In this document: one piece after another, positions 27,560-42,160 of the stretch
Position numbering within the stretch: position 1 is the stretch's first letter
How the letters are laid out: every line of letters starts with the position of its first letter
NCBI RefSeq assembly: GCF_026212465.1
Contig: NC_080063.1
Coordinates: forward strand, 1,242,501-1,306,500
Length of the DNA: 64,000 nt
Origin: Amaranthus tricolor
Lineage: Eukaryota; Streptophyta; Magnoliopsida; Caryophyllales; Amaranthaceae
Direction of reading: 5' to 3'
The notes under the pieces: model-generated
What the model saw: the letters and a program-made list of their open reading frames with translations, nothing else
What the model was told of the DNA's origin: nothing
Database searches by the model: none
Made by a program: the position numbers and the translations under genes

Positions 27560-30500
27560 ATGAACAAGGATCAATGATCAAAGAAGAATGAATGATGAAG
27601 AATGAACAAGGATCAATGATCAATGAAGAATGAACGATGAAGAATGAACAAGGATCAATGATACATGAAGAATGAACGATGAAGAATGAACAAGAATCAA
27701 TGATCATTGAAGAATGAACGATAAAGAATGAACAAGGATCATTGATCAATAATGAATGAATGATGAAGAATGAACAAGGATCAATGATCAAATAAGAAAA
27801 AACGACGAAGAATGAACAAGGATCAATGATCAATGAAGAATGAACGATGAAGAATTAACAAGGATCAACGATCAATGAAGAATGAACGATGAAGAATGAA
27901 CAAGGATCAATGATCAAGGAAGAATGAACGATGAAGAATGAACAATGATACATAATCAATAAAGAATGAACGATGAAGAATGAACAAGGATCATTGATCA
28001 ATAATGAATGAAGGATGAAGAATTAACAAGGATCAATGATCAATGAAGAATAAACGATGAAGAATGAACAAGGATCAATGATCAATGAAGAATGAATGAT
28101 GAAGAATGAACAAGGATCAATTATCCATGAAGAATGAATGATGAATAATGAACAAGGATCAATGATCAATGAAGATTTATCGATGAAGAATGAACAAGGA
28201 TCAATGATCAATGAAGAATGAACGATGAAGAATTAACAAGTTTCAATGATCATTGAATGAACGATGAAGAATGAACAAGGATTAATGATCAATGAAGAAT
28301 GAATGATGAATAATGAACAAGGATCAATGATCAATGAAGAATGAACGATGAAGAATGAACAAGGATCAATGATACATGAAGAATGAAAGATGAAGAATGA
28401 AAAAGAATCAATCATCATTGAAGAATGAATAATAAAGAATGAACAAGGATCATTGATCAATAATGAATGAACGATGAAGAATGAACAAGGATCAATGAAC
28501 AATGAAGAATGAACGACGAAGAATGAACAAGGATCAATGATCAATGAAGAATGAATGATGAAGAATGAATAAGGATCAATTATCAATGAAGAATGAACGA
28601 TGAAGAATGAACAAGGATCAATGATCAATGAAGAATGAACGAGTAAGAATGAACAAGGATCAATGATCAATGAAGAATGAACAATGAAGAATGAACGATG
28701 AGGAATGAAGAAGGATCAATGACCAATGAACACTGAATGATGAAGAATGAACAAGGATCAATGATCAATGAAGAATCAACGATGAAGAATGAACAAGGAT
28801 CAATGATCAATGAAGAATGGACGATGAAGAATGAACAAGGATCAATGATCAATGACGAAAGAACGATGAGGAATGAAGAAGGATCAATGACCAATGAACA
28901 CTGAATGATGAAGAATGAACAAGGATCAATGATCAATGAAGAATTAACGATGAAGAATGAACAAGGATCAATGATCAATGAAGAATGGACGATGAAGAAT
29001 GAACAAGGATCAATGATCAATGAAGAATGAATGATGAATAATGAACAAGGATCAATGATCAATGAAGAATGAACGATGAAGAATGAACAAGGATCAATGA
29101 GACATGAAGAATGAACGATGAAGAATGAACAAGAATCAATCATCATTGAAGAATGAACGATAAAGAATGAACGACGAAGAATGAACAAGGATCAATGATC
29201 AATGAAGAATGAATGATGAAGAATGAACAAGGATCAATGATCAATGAAGAATGAACGATGAAGAATGAACAAGGATCAATGATACATGAAGAATGAACGA
29301 TGAAGAATGAACAAGAATCAATGATCATTGAAGAATGAACGATAAAGAATGAACAAGGATCATTGATCAATAATGAATGAATGATGAAGAATGAACAAGG
29401 ATCAATGATCAAATAAGAAAAAACGACGAAGAATGAACAAGGATCAATGATCAATGAAGAATGAACGATGAAGAATTAACAAGGATCAACGATCAATGAA
29501 GAATGAACGATGAAGAATGAACAAGGATCAATGATCAAGGAAGAATGAACGATGAAGAATGAACAATGATACATAATCAATAAAGAATGAACGATGAAGA
29601 ATGAACAAGGATCATTGATCAATAATGAATGAAGGATGAAGAATTAACAAGGATCAATGATCAATGAAGAATAAACGATGAAGAATGAACAAGGATCAAT
29701 GATCAATGAAGAATGAATGATGAAGAATGAACAAGGATCAATTATCCATGAAGAATGAATGATGAATAATGAACAAGGATCAATGATCAATGAAGATTTA
29801 TCGATGAAGAATGAACAAGGATCAATGATCAATGAAGAATGAACGATGAAGAATTAACAAGTTTCAATGATCATTGAATGAACGATGAAGAATGAACAAG
29901 GATTAATGATCAATGAAGAATGAATGATGAATAATGAACAAGGATCAATGATCAATGAAGAATGAACGATGAAGAATGAACAAGGATCAATGATACATGA
30001 AGAATGAAAGATGAAGAATGAAAAAGAATCAATCATCATTGAAGAATGAATAATAAAGAATGAACAAGGATCATTGATCAATAATGAATGAACGATGAAG
30101 AATGAACAAGGATCAATGAACAATGAAGAATGAACGACGAAGAATGAACAAGGATCAATGATCAATGAAGAATGAATGATGAAGAATGAATAAGGATCAA
30201 TTATCAATGAAGAATGAACGATGAAGAATGAACAAGGATCAATGATCAATGAAGAATGAACGAGTAAGAATGAACAAGGATCAATGATCAATGAAGAATG
30301 AACAATGAAGAATGAACGATGAGGAATGAAGAAGGATCAATGACCAATGAACACTGAATGATGAAGAATGAACAAGGATCAATGATCAATGAAGAATCAA
30401 CGATGAAGAATGAACAAGGATCAATGATCAATGAAGAATGGACGATGAAGAATGAACAAGGATCAATGATCAATGACGAAAGAACGATGAGGAATGAAGA

Positions 30501-30801
30501 AGGATCAATGACCAATGAACACTGAATGATGAAGAATGAACAAGGATCAATGATCAATGAAGAATTAACGATGAAGAATGAACAAGGATCAATGATCAAT
30601 GAAGAATGGACGATGAAGAATGAACAAGGATCAATGATCAATGAAGAATGAATGATGAATAATGAACAAGGATCAATGATCAATGAAGAATGAACGATGA
30701 AGAATGAACAAGGATCAATGAGACATGAAGAATGAACGATGAAGAATGAACAAGAATCAATCATCATTGAAGAATGAACGATAAAGAATGAACGACGAAG
30801 A
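27560..30801. repeat. HOR block E, two copies of a 1,621-bp unit
   Basis: Copies at about 27560-29180 and 29181-30801 are nearly identical. Shared landmarks are the aagaaaaaacg variant near 27795 and 29416, the 3-bp deletion at 28255 and 29876, and two monomers each with the caatgaacactg marker (near 28724, 28892, 30345 and 30513). The period plus 3 is 1,624 = 232 heptamers. This is where the ACACTG marker first appears; I did not see it in the first 28 kb. Confidence 0.87.
28700..28742 (+). repeat. Diverged marker monomer (gaggaat...gacc...cactg)
   Basis: This monomer differs from consensus at several places: gaggaat, gaagaag, gaccaat and gaacactg. It recurs near 28892, 30345, 30513, 35250, 35670, 40437, 40861, 43409, 43829, 46735, 47690, 48110, 52570, 52741, 55274 and 62401, and with a further change near 57893. 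I did not see it left of 28 kb. It works as a tag for the right-hand HOR lineage. Confidence 0.85.
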
Positions 30802-31800
30802 ATGAACAAGGATCAATGATCAATGAAGAATGAATGATGAAGAATGAACAAGGATCAACGATCAATGAAGAATGAACGATGAAGAATGAACAAGGATCAA
30901 TTATCAATGAAGAATGAACGATGAAGAATGAACAAGGATCAATGATCAATGAAGAATGAACGAAGAAGAATGAACAAGGATCAATGATCATTGAATAATG
31001 AACGATGAATAACGAACAAGGATAATTGATCATTGAAGAATGAACGATGAAGAATGAACAAGGATCAATGATCAAAGAAGAATGAACGATGAACAATGAA
31101 CAAGGATCAATGAGCAATGAAGAATGAACGATGAAGAATGAACGATGAAGAATGAACAAGGATCAATGATCAATGAAGAATGAACGATGAAGAATGAACA
31201 AGCATCAACGATCAATGAAGAATGAATGATGAAGAATGAACAAGGATCAATGATCAATGAAGAATGAATGATGAATAATGAATAATGAACAAGGATAGAT
31301 GATCAATGAAGAATGAACGATGAAGAATGAACAAGGATCAATGATACATGAAGAATGAACGATGAAGAATGAACAAGGATCAACGATCAATAAAGAATGA
31401 ACGATGAAGAATGAACAAGGATCAATGATCAAAGAAGAATGAATGATGAAGAATGAACAAGGATCAATGATCAATGAAGAATGAACGATGAAGAATGAAC
31501 AAGGATCAATGATACATGAAGAATGAACGATGAAGAATGAACAAGAATCAATGATCATAGAAGAATGAACTATAAAGAATGAACAAGGATCATTGATCAA
31601 TAATGAATGAATGATGAAGAATGAACAAGGATCAATGATCAATGAAGAAAGAACGACGAAGAATGAACAAGGATCAATGATCAATGAGGAATGAACGATG
31701 AAGAATGAACAAGGATCAACGATCAATGAAGAATGAACGATGAAGAATGAACAAGGATCAATGATCAATGAAGAATGAACGATGAAGAATGAACAAGGAT
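30802..31800. repeat. Array segment between blocks E and F
   Basis: Continuous 42-bp monomers, colinear with about 35.96-36.97 kb at offsets of 5,159 to 5,173 bp and with about 41.1-42 kb. It includes a small slippage at about 31264-31290 where gaataat-type heptamers are repeated (gaatgatgaataatgaat). Nothing other than the satellite is present. Confidence 0.78.
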
Positions 31801-34800
31801 CAATGATCAATGAACAATGAACGATGAAGAATGAAGAAGGATCAATGATCATTGAAGAATGAACGATGAAGAATTAACAAGGATCAATGATTAATGAACA
31901 ATGAACGATGAAGAATGAACAAGCATCAATGATAAATGAAGAATGAACGATGAAGAATGAACAAGAATCAATACTCATTGAAGAATGAACGATGAAGAAT
32001 GAACAAGGATCAATGATCAATGAAGAATGAACAAGGATCAATGATCAATGAAGAATGAACGATGAAGAAAGAACAAGGATTAATGATCAATAAAGAATGA
32101 ACGATGAAGAATGAACAAGGATCAATGATCATTGAAGAATGAACGATGAAGAATGAACAAGGATCAATAATCAATGAAGAATGAACAAGAATCAATACTC
32201 ATTGAAGAATGAACGATGAAGAATGAATAAGGATCAATGATCAATGAAGAATGAACAAGGATCAATGATCAATGAAGAATGAACGATGAAGAATGAACAA
32301 GGATTAATATATAATAATGAATGAACGATGAAGAATGAACAAGGATCAATGATCATTGAAGAATGAACGATGAAGAATGAACAACGATCAATAATCAATA
32401 AACAATGAACAAGGATCAATCATCATTGAAGAATGAACAAGGATCAATGATCAATGAATAATGAACGATGAAGAATGAACAAGGATCAATGATCAATGAA
32501 GAATGAACGATGAATAATGAAAAGGGATCAATGATCAATGAAGAATGAATGATGAAGAATGAACAAGGATCAATGATCAATGAAGAATGAATGATGAATA
32601 ACGAACAAGGATCAATGATCATTGAAGAATGAACGATGAAGAATGAACAAGGATCAATGATCAATGAAGAATGAACAATGAAGAATGAACAAGGATCAAC
32701 GATCAATGAAGAATGAACGATGAAGAATGAACAAGGATCAATGATCAATGAAGAATGAATGATGAATAAAGAACAAGGATCAATGATCAATGAAGAATGA
32801 ACGATGAAGAATGAAAAAGGATCAATGATACATGAAGAATGAACGATGAAGAATGAACAAGAATCAATGATCATTGAAGAATGAACGATAAAGAATGAAC
32901 AAGGATCATTGATCAATAATGAATGAACGATGAAGAATGAACAAGAATCAATGATCAATGAAGAATGAACGATGAATAACGAACAAGGATCAATGATCAT
33001 TGAAGAATGAGCGATGAAGAATGAACAAGGATCAATGATCAATGAAGAATGAACGATGAAGAAAGAACAAGGAGCATTGAACAATAATGAATCAACGATG
33101 AAGAATGAACAACGATCAATGATCAATGAAGAATGAACAAGGATCAATGATCTAGGAAGAATGAACGATGAAGAATGAACAATGCTCAATGAACAATGAC
33201 GAATGAACGATGAAGAATGAACAAGGATCAATGATCAATGAAGAATGAACGAAGAAGAATGAACAAGGATCAATGATCATTGAATAATGAACGATTAATA
33301 ACAAACAATGATAATTGATCATTGAAGAATGAACGATGAAGAATGAACAAGGATCAATGATCAAAGAAGAATGAACGATGAACAATGAACAAGGATCAAT
33401 GAGCAATGAAGAATGAACGATGAAGAATGAACGATGAAGAATGAACAAGGATTAAAGATCAATGAAGAATGAACGATGAAGAATGAACAAGGATCAACGA
33501 TCAATGAAGAATGAATGATGAAGAATGAACAAGGATCAATGATCAATGAAGAATGAACGATGAAGAATGAACAATGCTCAATGAACAATGACGAATGAAC
33601 GATGAAGAATGAACAAGGATCAATGATCAATGAAGAATGAACGAAGAAGAATGAACAAGGATCAATGATCATTGAATAATGAACGATGAATAACGAACAA
33701 GGATAATTGATCATTGAAGAATGAATGATAAAGAATGAACAAGGATCAATGATCAAAGAAGAATGAACGATGAACAATGAACAAGGATCAATGAGCAATG
33801 AAGAATGAACGATGAAGAATGAACGATGAAGAATGAACAAGGATCAAAGATCAATGAAGAATGAACGATGAAGAATGAACAAGGATCAACGATCAATGAA
33901 GAATGAATGATGAAGAATGAACATGGATGAATGATCAATGAAGAATGAATGATGAAGAATGAACAAGGATAGATGATCAATGAAGAATGAACGATGAAGA
34001 ATGAACAAGGATCAATGATACATGAAGAATGAACGATGAAGAATGAACAAGAATCAATGATCATTGAAGAATGAACGATGAAGAATGAACAAGGATCAAC
34101 GATCAATGAAGAATGAACGATGAAGAATGAACAAGGATCAATGATCAAAGAAAAATGAATGATGAAGAATGAATAAGGATCAATGATCAATGAAGAATGA
34201 ACGATGAAGAATGAACAAGGATCAATGATACATGAAGAATGAACGATGAAGAATGAACAAGAATCAATGATCATTGAAGAATGAACGATAAAGAATGAAC
34301 AAGGATCATTGATCAATAATGAATGAATGATGAAGAATGAACAAGGATCCATGATCAAATAAGAAAAAACGACGAAGAATGAACAAGGATCAATGATCAA
34401 TGAAGAATGAACGATGAAGAATGAACAAGGATCAACGATCAATGAAGAATGAACGATGAAGAATGAACAAGGATCAATGATCAAGGAAGAATGAACGATG
34501 AAGAATGAACAATGATACATAATCAATCAAGAATGAACGATGAAGAATGAACAAGGATCATTGATCAATAATGAATGAATGATGAAGAATTAACAAGGAT
34601 CAATGATCAATGAAGAATAAACGATGAAGAATGAACAAGGATCAATGATCAATGAAGAATGAATGATGAAGAATGAACAAGGATCAATTATCAATGAAGA
34701 ATGAATGATGAATAATGAACAAGGATCAATGATCAATGAAGATTTATCGATGAAGAATGAACAAGGATCAATGATCAATGAAGAATGAACGATGAAGAAT

Positions 34801-37800
34801 GAACAAGTTTCAATGATCATTAAAGAATGAACGATGAAGAATGAACAAGGATTAATGATCAATGAAGAATGAATGATGAATAATGAACAAGGATCAATGA
34901 TCAATGAAGAATGAACGATGAAGAATGAACAAGGATCAATGATACATGAAGAATGAACGATGAAGAATGAAAAAGAATCAATCATCATTGAAGAATGAAC
35001 AATAAAGAATGAACAAGGATCATTGATCAATAATGAATGAACGATGAAGAATGAACAAGGATCAATGATCAATGAAGAATGAATGATGAAGAATGAACAA
35101 GGATCAATTATCAATGAAGAATGAACGATGAAGAATGAACAAGGATCAATGATCAATGAAGAATGAACGAGTAAGAATGAACAAGGATCAATGATCAATG
35201 AAGAATGAACAATGAAGAATGAACGATGAGGAATGAAGAAGGATCAATGACCAATGAACACTGAATGATGAAGAATGAACAAGGATCATTGATCAATGAA
35301 GAATGAACGATGAAGAATGAACAAGGATCAATGATCAATGAAGAATGGACGATGAAGAATGAACAAGGATCAATGATCAATGACGAAAGAACGATGAATA
35401 ACGAACAAGGATCAATGATCATTGAAGAATGAACGATAAAGAATGAACAAGGATCAATGATCAATGAAGAATGAACGATGAAGAAAGAACAAGTTGCATT
35501 GATCAATAATGAAAGAACGATGAAGAATGAACAAGGATCAATGATCAATGAAGAATGAACGATGAAGAATGAACAAGGATCAATGATCAATGAAGAATGA
35601 ACGATGAAGAATGAACAAGGATCAATGATCAATGAAGAATGAACGATGAGGAATGAAGAAGGATCAATGACCAATGAACACTGAATGATGAAGAATGAAC
35701 AAGGATCAATGATCAATGAAGAATTAACGATGAAGAATGAACAAGGATCAATGATCAATGAAGAATGGACGATGAAGAATGAACAAGGATCAATGATCAA
35801 TGAAGAATGAATGATGAATAATGAACAAGGATCAATGATCAATGAAGAATGAACGATGAAGAATGAACAAGGATCAATGAGACATGAAGAATGAACGATG
35901 AAGAATGAACAAGAATCAATCATCATTGAAGAATGAACGATAAAGAATGAACGACGAAGAATGAACAAGGATCAATGATCAATGAAGAATGAATGATGAA
36001 GAATGAACAAGGATCAACGATCAATGAAGAATGAACGATGAAGAATGAACAAGGATCAATTATCAATGAAGAATGAACGATGAAGAATGAACAAGGATCA
36101 ATGATCAATGAAGAATGAACGAAGAAGAATGAACAAGGATCAATGATCATTGAATAATGAACGATGAATAACGAACAAGGATAATTGATCATTGAAGAAT
36201 GAACGATGAAGAATGAACAAGGATCAATGATCAAAGAAGAATGAACGATGAACAATGAACAAGGATCAATGAGCAATGAAGAATGAACGATGAAGAATGA
36301 ACAAGGATCAATGATCAATGAAGAATGAACGATGAAGAATGAACAAGCATCAACGATCAATGAAGAATGAATGATGAAGAATGAACAAGGATCAATGATC
36401 AATGAAGAATGAATGATGAATAATGAACAAGGATAGATGATCAATGAAGAATGAACGATGAAGAATGAACAAGGATCAATGATACATGAAGAATGAACGA
36501 TGAAGAATGAACAAGGATCAACGATCAATAAAGAATGAACGATGAAGAATGAACAAGGATCAATGATCAAAGAAGAATGAATGATGAAGAATGAACAAGG
36601 ATCAATGATCAATGAAGAATGAACAAGGATCAATGATACATGAAGAATGAACGATGAAGAATGAACAAGAATCAATGATCAATGATCAATGAAGAATGAA
36701 TGATGAATAATGAACAAGGATAGATGATCAATGAAGAATGAACGATGAAGAATGAACAAGGATCAATGAAACATGAAGAATGAACGATGAAGAATGAACA
36801 AGGATCAACGATCAATAAAGAATGAACGATGAAGAATGAACAAGGATCAATGATCAAAGAAGAATGAATGATGAAGAATGAACAAGGATCAATGATCAAT
36901 GAAGAATGAACGATGAAGAATGAACAAGGATCAATGATCAATGAAGAATGAACGATGAAGAATGAACAAGGATCAATGATCAATGAACAATGAACGATGA
37001 AGAATGAAGAAGGATCAATGATCATTGAAGAATGAACGATGAAGAATTAACAAGGATCAATAATTAATGAACAATGAACGAGGAAGAATGAACAAGCATC
37101 AATGATAAATGAAGAATGAACGATGAAGAATGAACAAGAATCAATACTCATTGAAGAATGAACGATGAAGAATGAACAAGGATCAATGATCAATGAAGAA
37201 TGAACAAGGATCAATGATCAATGAAGAATGAACGATGAAGAAAGAACAAGGATTAATGATCAATAAAGAATGAACGATGAAGAATGAACAAGGATCAATG
37301 ATCATTGAAGAATGAACGATGAAGAATGAACAAGGATCAATAATCAATGAAGAATGAACAAGAATCAATACTCATTGAAGAATGAACGATGAAGAATGAA
37401 TAAGGATCAATGATCAATGAAGAATGAACAAGGATCAATGATCAATGAAGAATGAACGATGAAGAATGAACAAGGATTAATATATAATAATGAATGAACG
37501 ATGAAGAATGAACAAGGATCAATGATCATTGAAGAATAAACGATGAAGAATGAACAACGATCAATAATCAATAAACAATGAACAAGGATCAATCATCATT
37601 GAAGAATGAACAAGGATCAATGATCAATGAATAATGAACGATGAAGAATGAACAAGGATCAATGATCAATGAAGAATGAACGATGAATAATTAAAAGGGA
37701 TCAATGATCAATGAAGAATGAATGATGAAGAATGAACAAGGATCAATGATCAATGAAGAATGAATGATGAATAACGAACAAGGATCAATGATCATTGAAG

Positions 37801-40800
37801 AATGAACGATGAAGAATGAACAAGGATCAATGATCAATGAAGAATGAACAATGAAGAATGAACAAGGATCAACGATCAATGAAGAATGAACGATGAAGAA
37901 TGAACAAGGATCAATGATCAATGAAGAATGAATGATGAATAAAGAACAAGGATCAATGATCAATGAAGAATGAACGATGAAGAATGAAAAAGGATCAATG
38001 ATACATGAAGAATGAACGATGAAGAATGAACAAGAATCAATGATCATTGAAGAATGAACGATAAAGAATGAACAAGGATCATTGATCAATAATGAATGAA
38101 CGATGAAGAATGAACAAGAATCAATGATCAATGAAGAATGAACGATGAATAACGAACAAGGATCAATGATCATTGAAGAATGAGCGATGAAGAATGAACA
38201 AGGATCAATGATCAATGAAGAATGAACGATGAAGAAAGAACAAGGAGCATTGAACAATAATGAATCAACGATGAAGAATGAACAAGGATCAATGATCAAT
38301 GAAGAATGAACGATGAAGAATGAACAAGGATCAATGATCTAGGAAGAATGAACGATGAAGAATGAACAATGCTCAATGAACAATGACGAATGAACGATGA
38401 AGAATGAACAAGGATCAATGATCAATGAAGAATGAACGAAGAAGAATGAACAAGGATCAATGATCATTGAATAATGAACGATTAATAACAAACAATGATA
38501 ATTGATCATTGAAGAATGAACGATGAAGAATGAACAAGGATCAATGATCAAAGAAGAATGAACGATGAACAATGAACAAGGATCAATGAGCAATGAAGAA
38601 TGAACGATGAAGAATGAACGATGAAGAATGAACAAGGATTAAAGATCAATGAAGAATGAACGATGAAGAATGAACAAGGATCAACGATCAATGAAGAATG
38701 AATGATGAAGAATGAACAAGGATCAATGATCAATGAAGAATGAACGATGAAGAATGAACAATGCTCAATGAACAATGACGAATGAACGATGAAGAATGAA
38801 CAAGGATCAATGATCAATGAAGAATGAACGAAGAAGAATGAACAAGGATCAATGATCATTGAATAATGAACGATGAATAACGAACAAGGATAATTGATCA
38901 TTGAAGAATGAATGATAAACAATGAACAAGGATCAATGATCAAAGAAGAATGAACGATGAACAATGAACAAGGATCAATGAGCAATGAAGAATGAACGAT
39001 GAAGAATGAACGATGAAGAATGAACAAGGATCAAAGATCAATGAAGAATGAACGATGAAGAATGAACAAGGATCAACGATCAATGAAGAATGAATGATGA
39101 AGAATGAACAAGGATGAATGATCAATGAAGAATGAATGATGAAGAATGAACAAGGATAGATGATCAATGAAGAATGAACGATGAAGAATGAACAAGGATC
39201 AATGATACATGAAGAATGAACGATGAAGAATGAACAAGAATCAATGATCATTGAAGAATGAACGATGAAGAATGAACAAGGATCAACGATCAATGAAGAA
39301 TGAACGATGAAGAATGAACAAGGATCAATGATCAAAGAAGAATGAATGATGAAGAATGAATAAGGATCAATGATCAATGAAGAATGAACGATGAAGAATG
39401 AACAAGGATCAATGATACATGAAGAATGAACGATGAAGAATGAACATGAATCAATGATCATTGAAGAATGAACGATAAAGAATGAACAAGGATCATTGAT
39501 CAATAATGAATGAATGATGAAGAATGAACAAGGATCCATGATCAAATAAGAAAAAACGACGAAGAATGAACAAGGATCAATGATCAATGAAGAATGAACG
39601 ATGAAGAATGAACAAGGATCAACGATCAATGAAGAATGAACGATGAAGAATGAACAAGGATCAATGATCAAGGAAGAATGAACGATGAAGAATGAACAAT
39701 GATACATAATCAATCAAGAATGAACGATGAAGAATGAACAAGGATCATTGATCAATAATGAATGAATGATGAAGAATTAACAAGGATCAATGATCAATGA
39801 AGAATAAACGATGAAGAATGAACAAGGATCAATGATCAATGAAGAATGAATGATGAAGAATGAACAAGGATCAATTATCAATGAAGAATGAATGATGAAT
39901 AATGAACAAGGATCAATGATCAATGAAGATTTATCGATGAAGAATGAACAAGGATCAATGATCAATGAAGAATGAACGATGAAGAATGAACAAGTTTCAA
40001 TGATCATTAAAGAATGAACGATGAAGAATGAACAAGGATTAATGATCAATGAAGAATGAATGATGAATAATGAACAAGGATCAATGATCAATGAAGAATG
40101 AACGATGAAGAATGAACAAGGATCAATGATACATGAAGAATGAACGATGAAGAATGAAAAAGAATCAATCATCATTGAAGAATGAACAATAAAGAATGAA
40201 CAAGGATCATTGATCAATAATGAATGAACGATGAAGAATGAACAAGGATCAATGATCAATGAAGAATGAATGATGAAGAATGAACAAGGATCAATTATCA
40301 ATGAAGAATGAACGATGAAGAATGAACAAGGATCAATGATCAATGAAGAATGAACGAGTAAGAATGAACAAGGATCAATGATCAATGAAGAATGAACAAT
40401 GAAGAATGAACGATGAGGAATGAAGAAGGATCAATGACCAATGAACACTGAATGATGAAGAATGAACAAGGATCAATGATCAATGAAGAATGAACGATGA
40501 AGAATGAACAAGGATCAATGATCAATGAAGAATGGACGATGAAGAATGAACAAGGATCAATGATCAATGACGAAAGAACGATGAATAACGAACAAGGATC
40601 AATGATCATTGAAGAATGAACGATAAAGAATGAACAAGGATCAATGATCAATGAAGAATGAACGATGAAGAAAGAACAAGTTGCATTGATCAATAATGAA
40701 AGAACGATGAAGAATGAACAAGGATCAATGATCAATGAAGAATGAACGATGAAGAATGAACAAGGATCAATGATCAATGAAGAATGAACGATGAAGAATG

Positions 40801-42160
40801 AACAAGGATCAATGATCAATGAAGAATGAACGATGAGGAATGAAGAAGGATCAATGACCAATGAACACTGAATGATGAAGAATGAACAAGGATCAATGAT
40901 CAATGAAGAATTAACGATGAAGAATGAACAAGGATCAATGATCAATGAAGAATAGACGATGAAGAATGAACAAGGATCAATGATCAATGAAGAATGAATG
41001 ATGAATAATGAACAAGGATCAATGATCAATGAATAATGAACGATGAAGAATGAACAAGGATCAATGAGACATGAAGAATGAACGATGAAGAATGAACAAG
41101 AATCAATCATCATTGAAGAATGAACGATAAAGAATGAACGACGAAGAATGAACAAGGATCAATGATCAATGAAGAATGAATGATGAAGAATGAACAAGGA
41201 TCAACGATCAATGAAGAATGAACGATGAAGAATGAACAAGGATCAATTATCAATGAAGAATGAACGATGAAGAATGAACAAGGATCAATGATCAATGAAG
41301 AATGAACGAAGAAGAATGAACAAGGATCAATGATCATTGAATAATGAACGATGAATAACGAACAAGGATAATTGATCATTGAAGAATGAACGATGAAGAA
41401 TGAACAAGGATCAATGATCAAAGAAGAATGAACGATGAACAATGAACAAGGATCAATGAGCAATGAAGAATGAACGATGAAGAATGAACAAGGATCAATG
41501 ATCAATGAAGAATGAACGATGAAGAATGAACAAGCATCAACGATCAATGAAGAATGAATGATGAAGAATGAACAAGGATCAATGATCAATGAAGAATGAA
41601 TGATGAATAATGAAAAAGGATAGATGATCAATGAAGAATGAACGATGAAGAATGAACAAGGATCAATGATACATGAAGAATGAACGATGAAGAATGAACA
41701 AGGATCAACGATCAATAAAGAATGAACGATGAAGAATGAACAAGGATCAATGATCAAAGAAGAATGAATGATGAAGAATGAACAAGGATCAATGATCAAT
41801 GAAGAATGAACGATGAAGAATGAACAAGGATCAATGATACATGAAGAATGAACGATGAAGAATGAACAAGAATCAATGATCATAGAAGAATGAACGATAA
41901 AGAATGAACAAGGATCATTGATCAATAATGAATGAATGATGAAGAATGAACAAGGATCAATGATCAATGAAGAAAGAACGACGAAGAATGAACAAGGATC
42001 AATGATCAATGAGGAATGAACGATGAAGAATGAACAAGGATCAACGATCAATGAAGAATGAACGATGAAGAATGAACAAGGATCAATGATCAATGAAGAA
42101 TGAACGATGAAGAATGAACAAGGATCAATGATCAATGAAGAATGAACGATGAAGAATGAA
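31800..42160. repeat. HOR block F, two copies of a ~5.18-kb unit
   Basis: Copies at about 31800-36973 and 36974-42160 are offset by 5,173 bp on the left and 5,187 bp further right. The 14-bp difference is directly visible: near 33137 copy 1 has a 28-bp unit where copy 2 (near 38310) has the full 42-bp monomer. Shared landmarks are the TATATA monomer (32309 and 37479), tgatctagg (33150 and 38337), the ggatccatg change (34347 and 39534) and the ACACTG marker (near 35250 and 40437). This is among the longest local HORs in the window. Confidence 0.84.
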
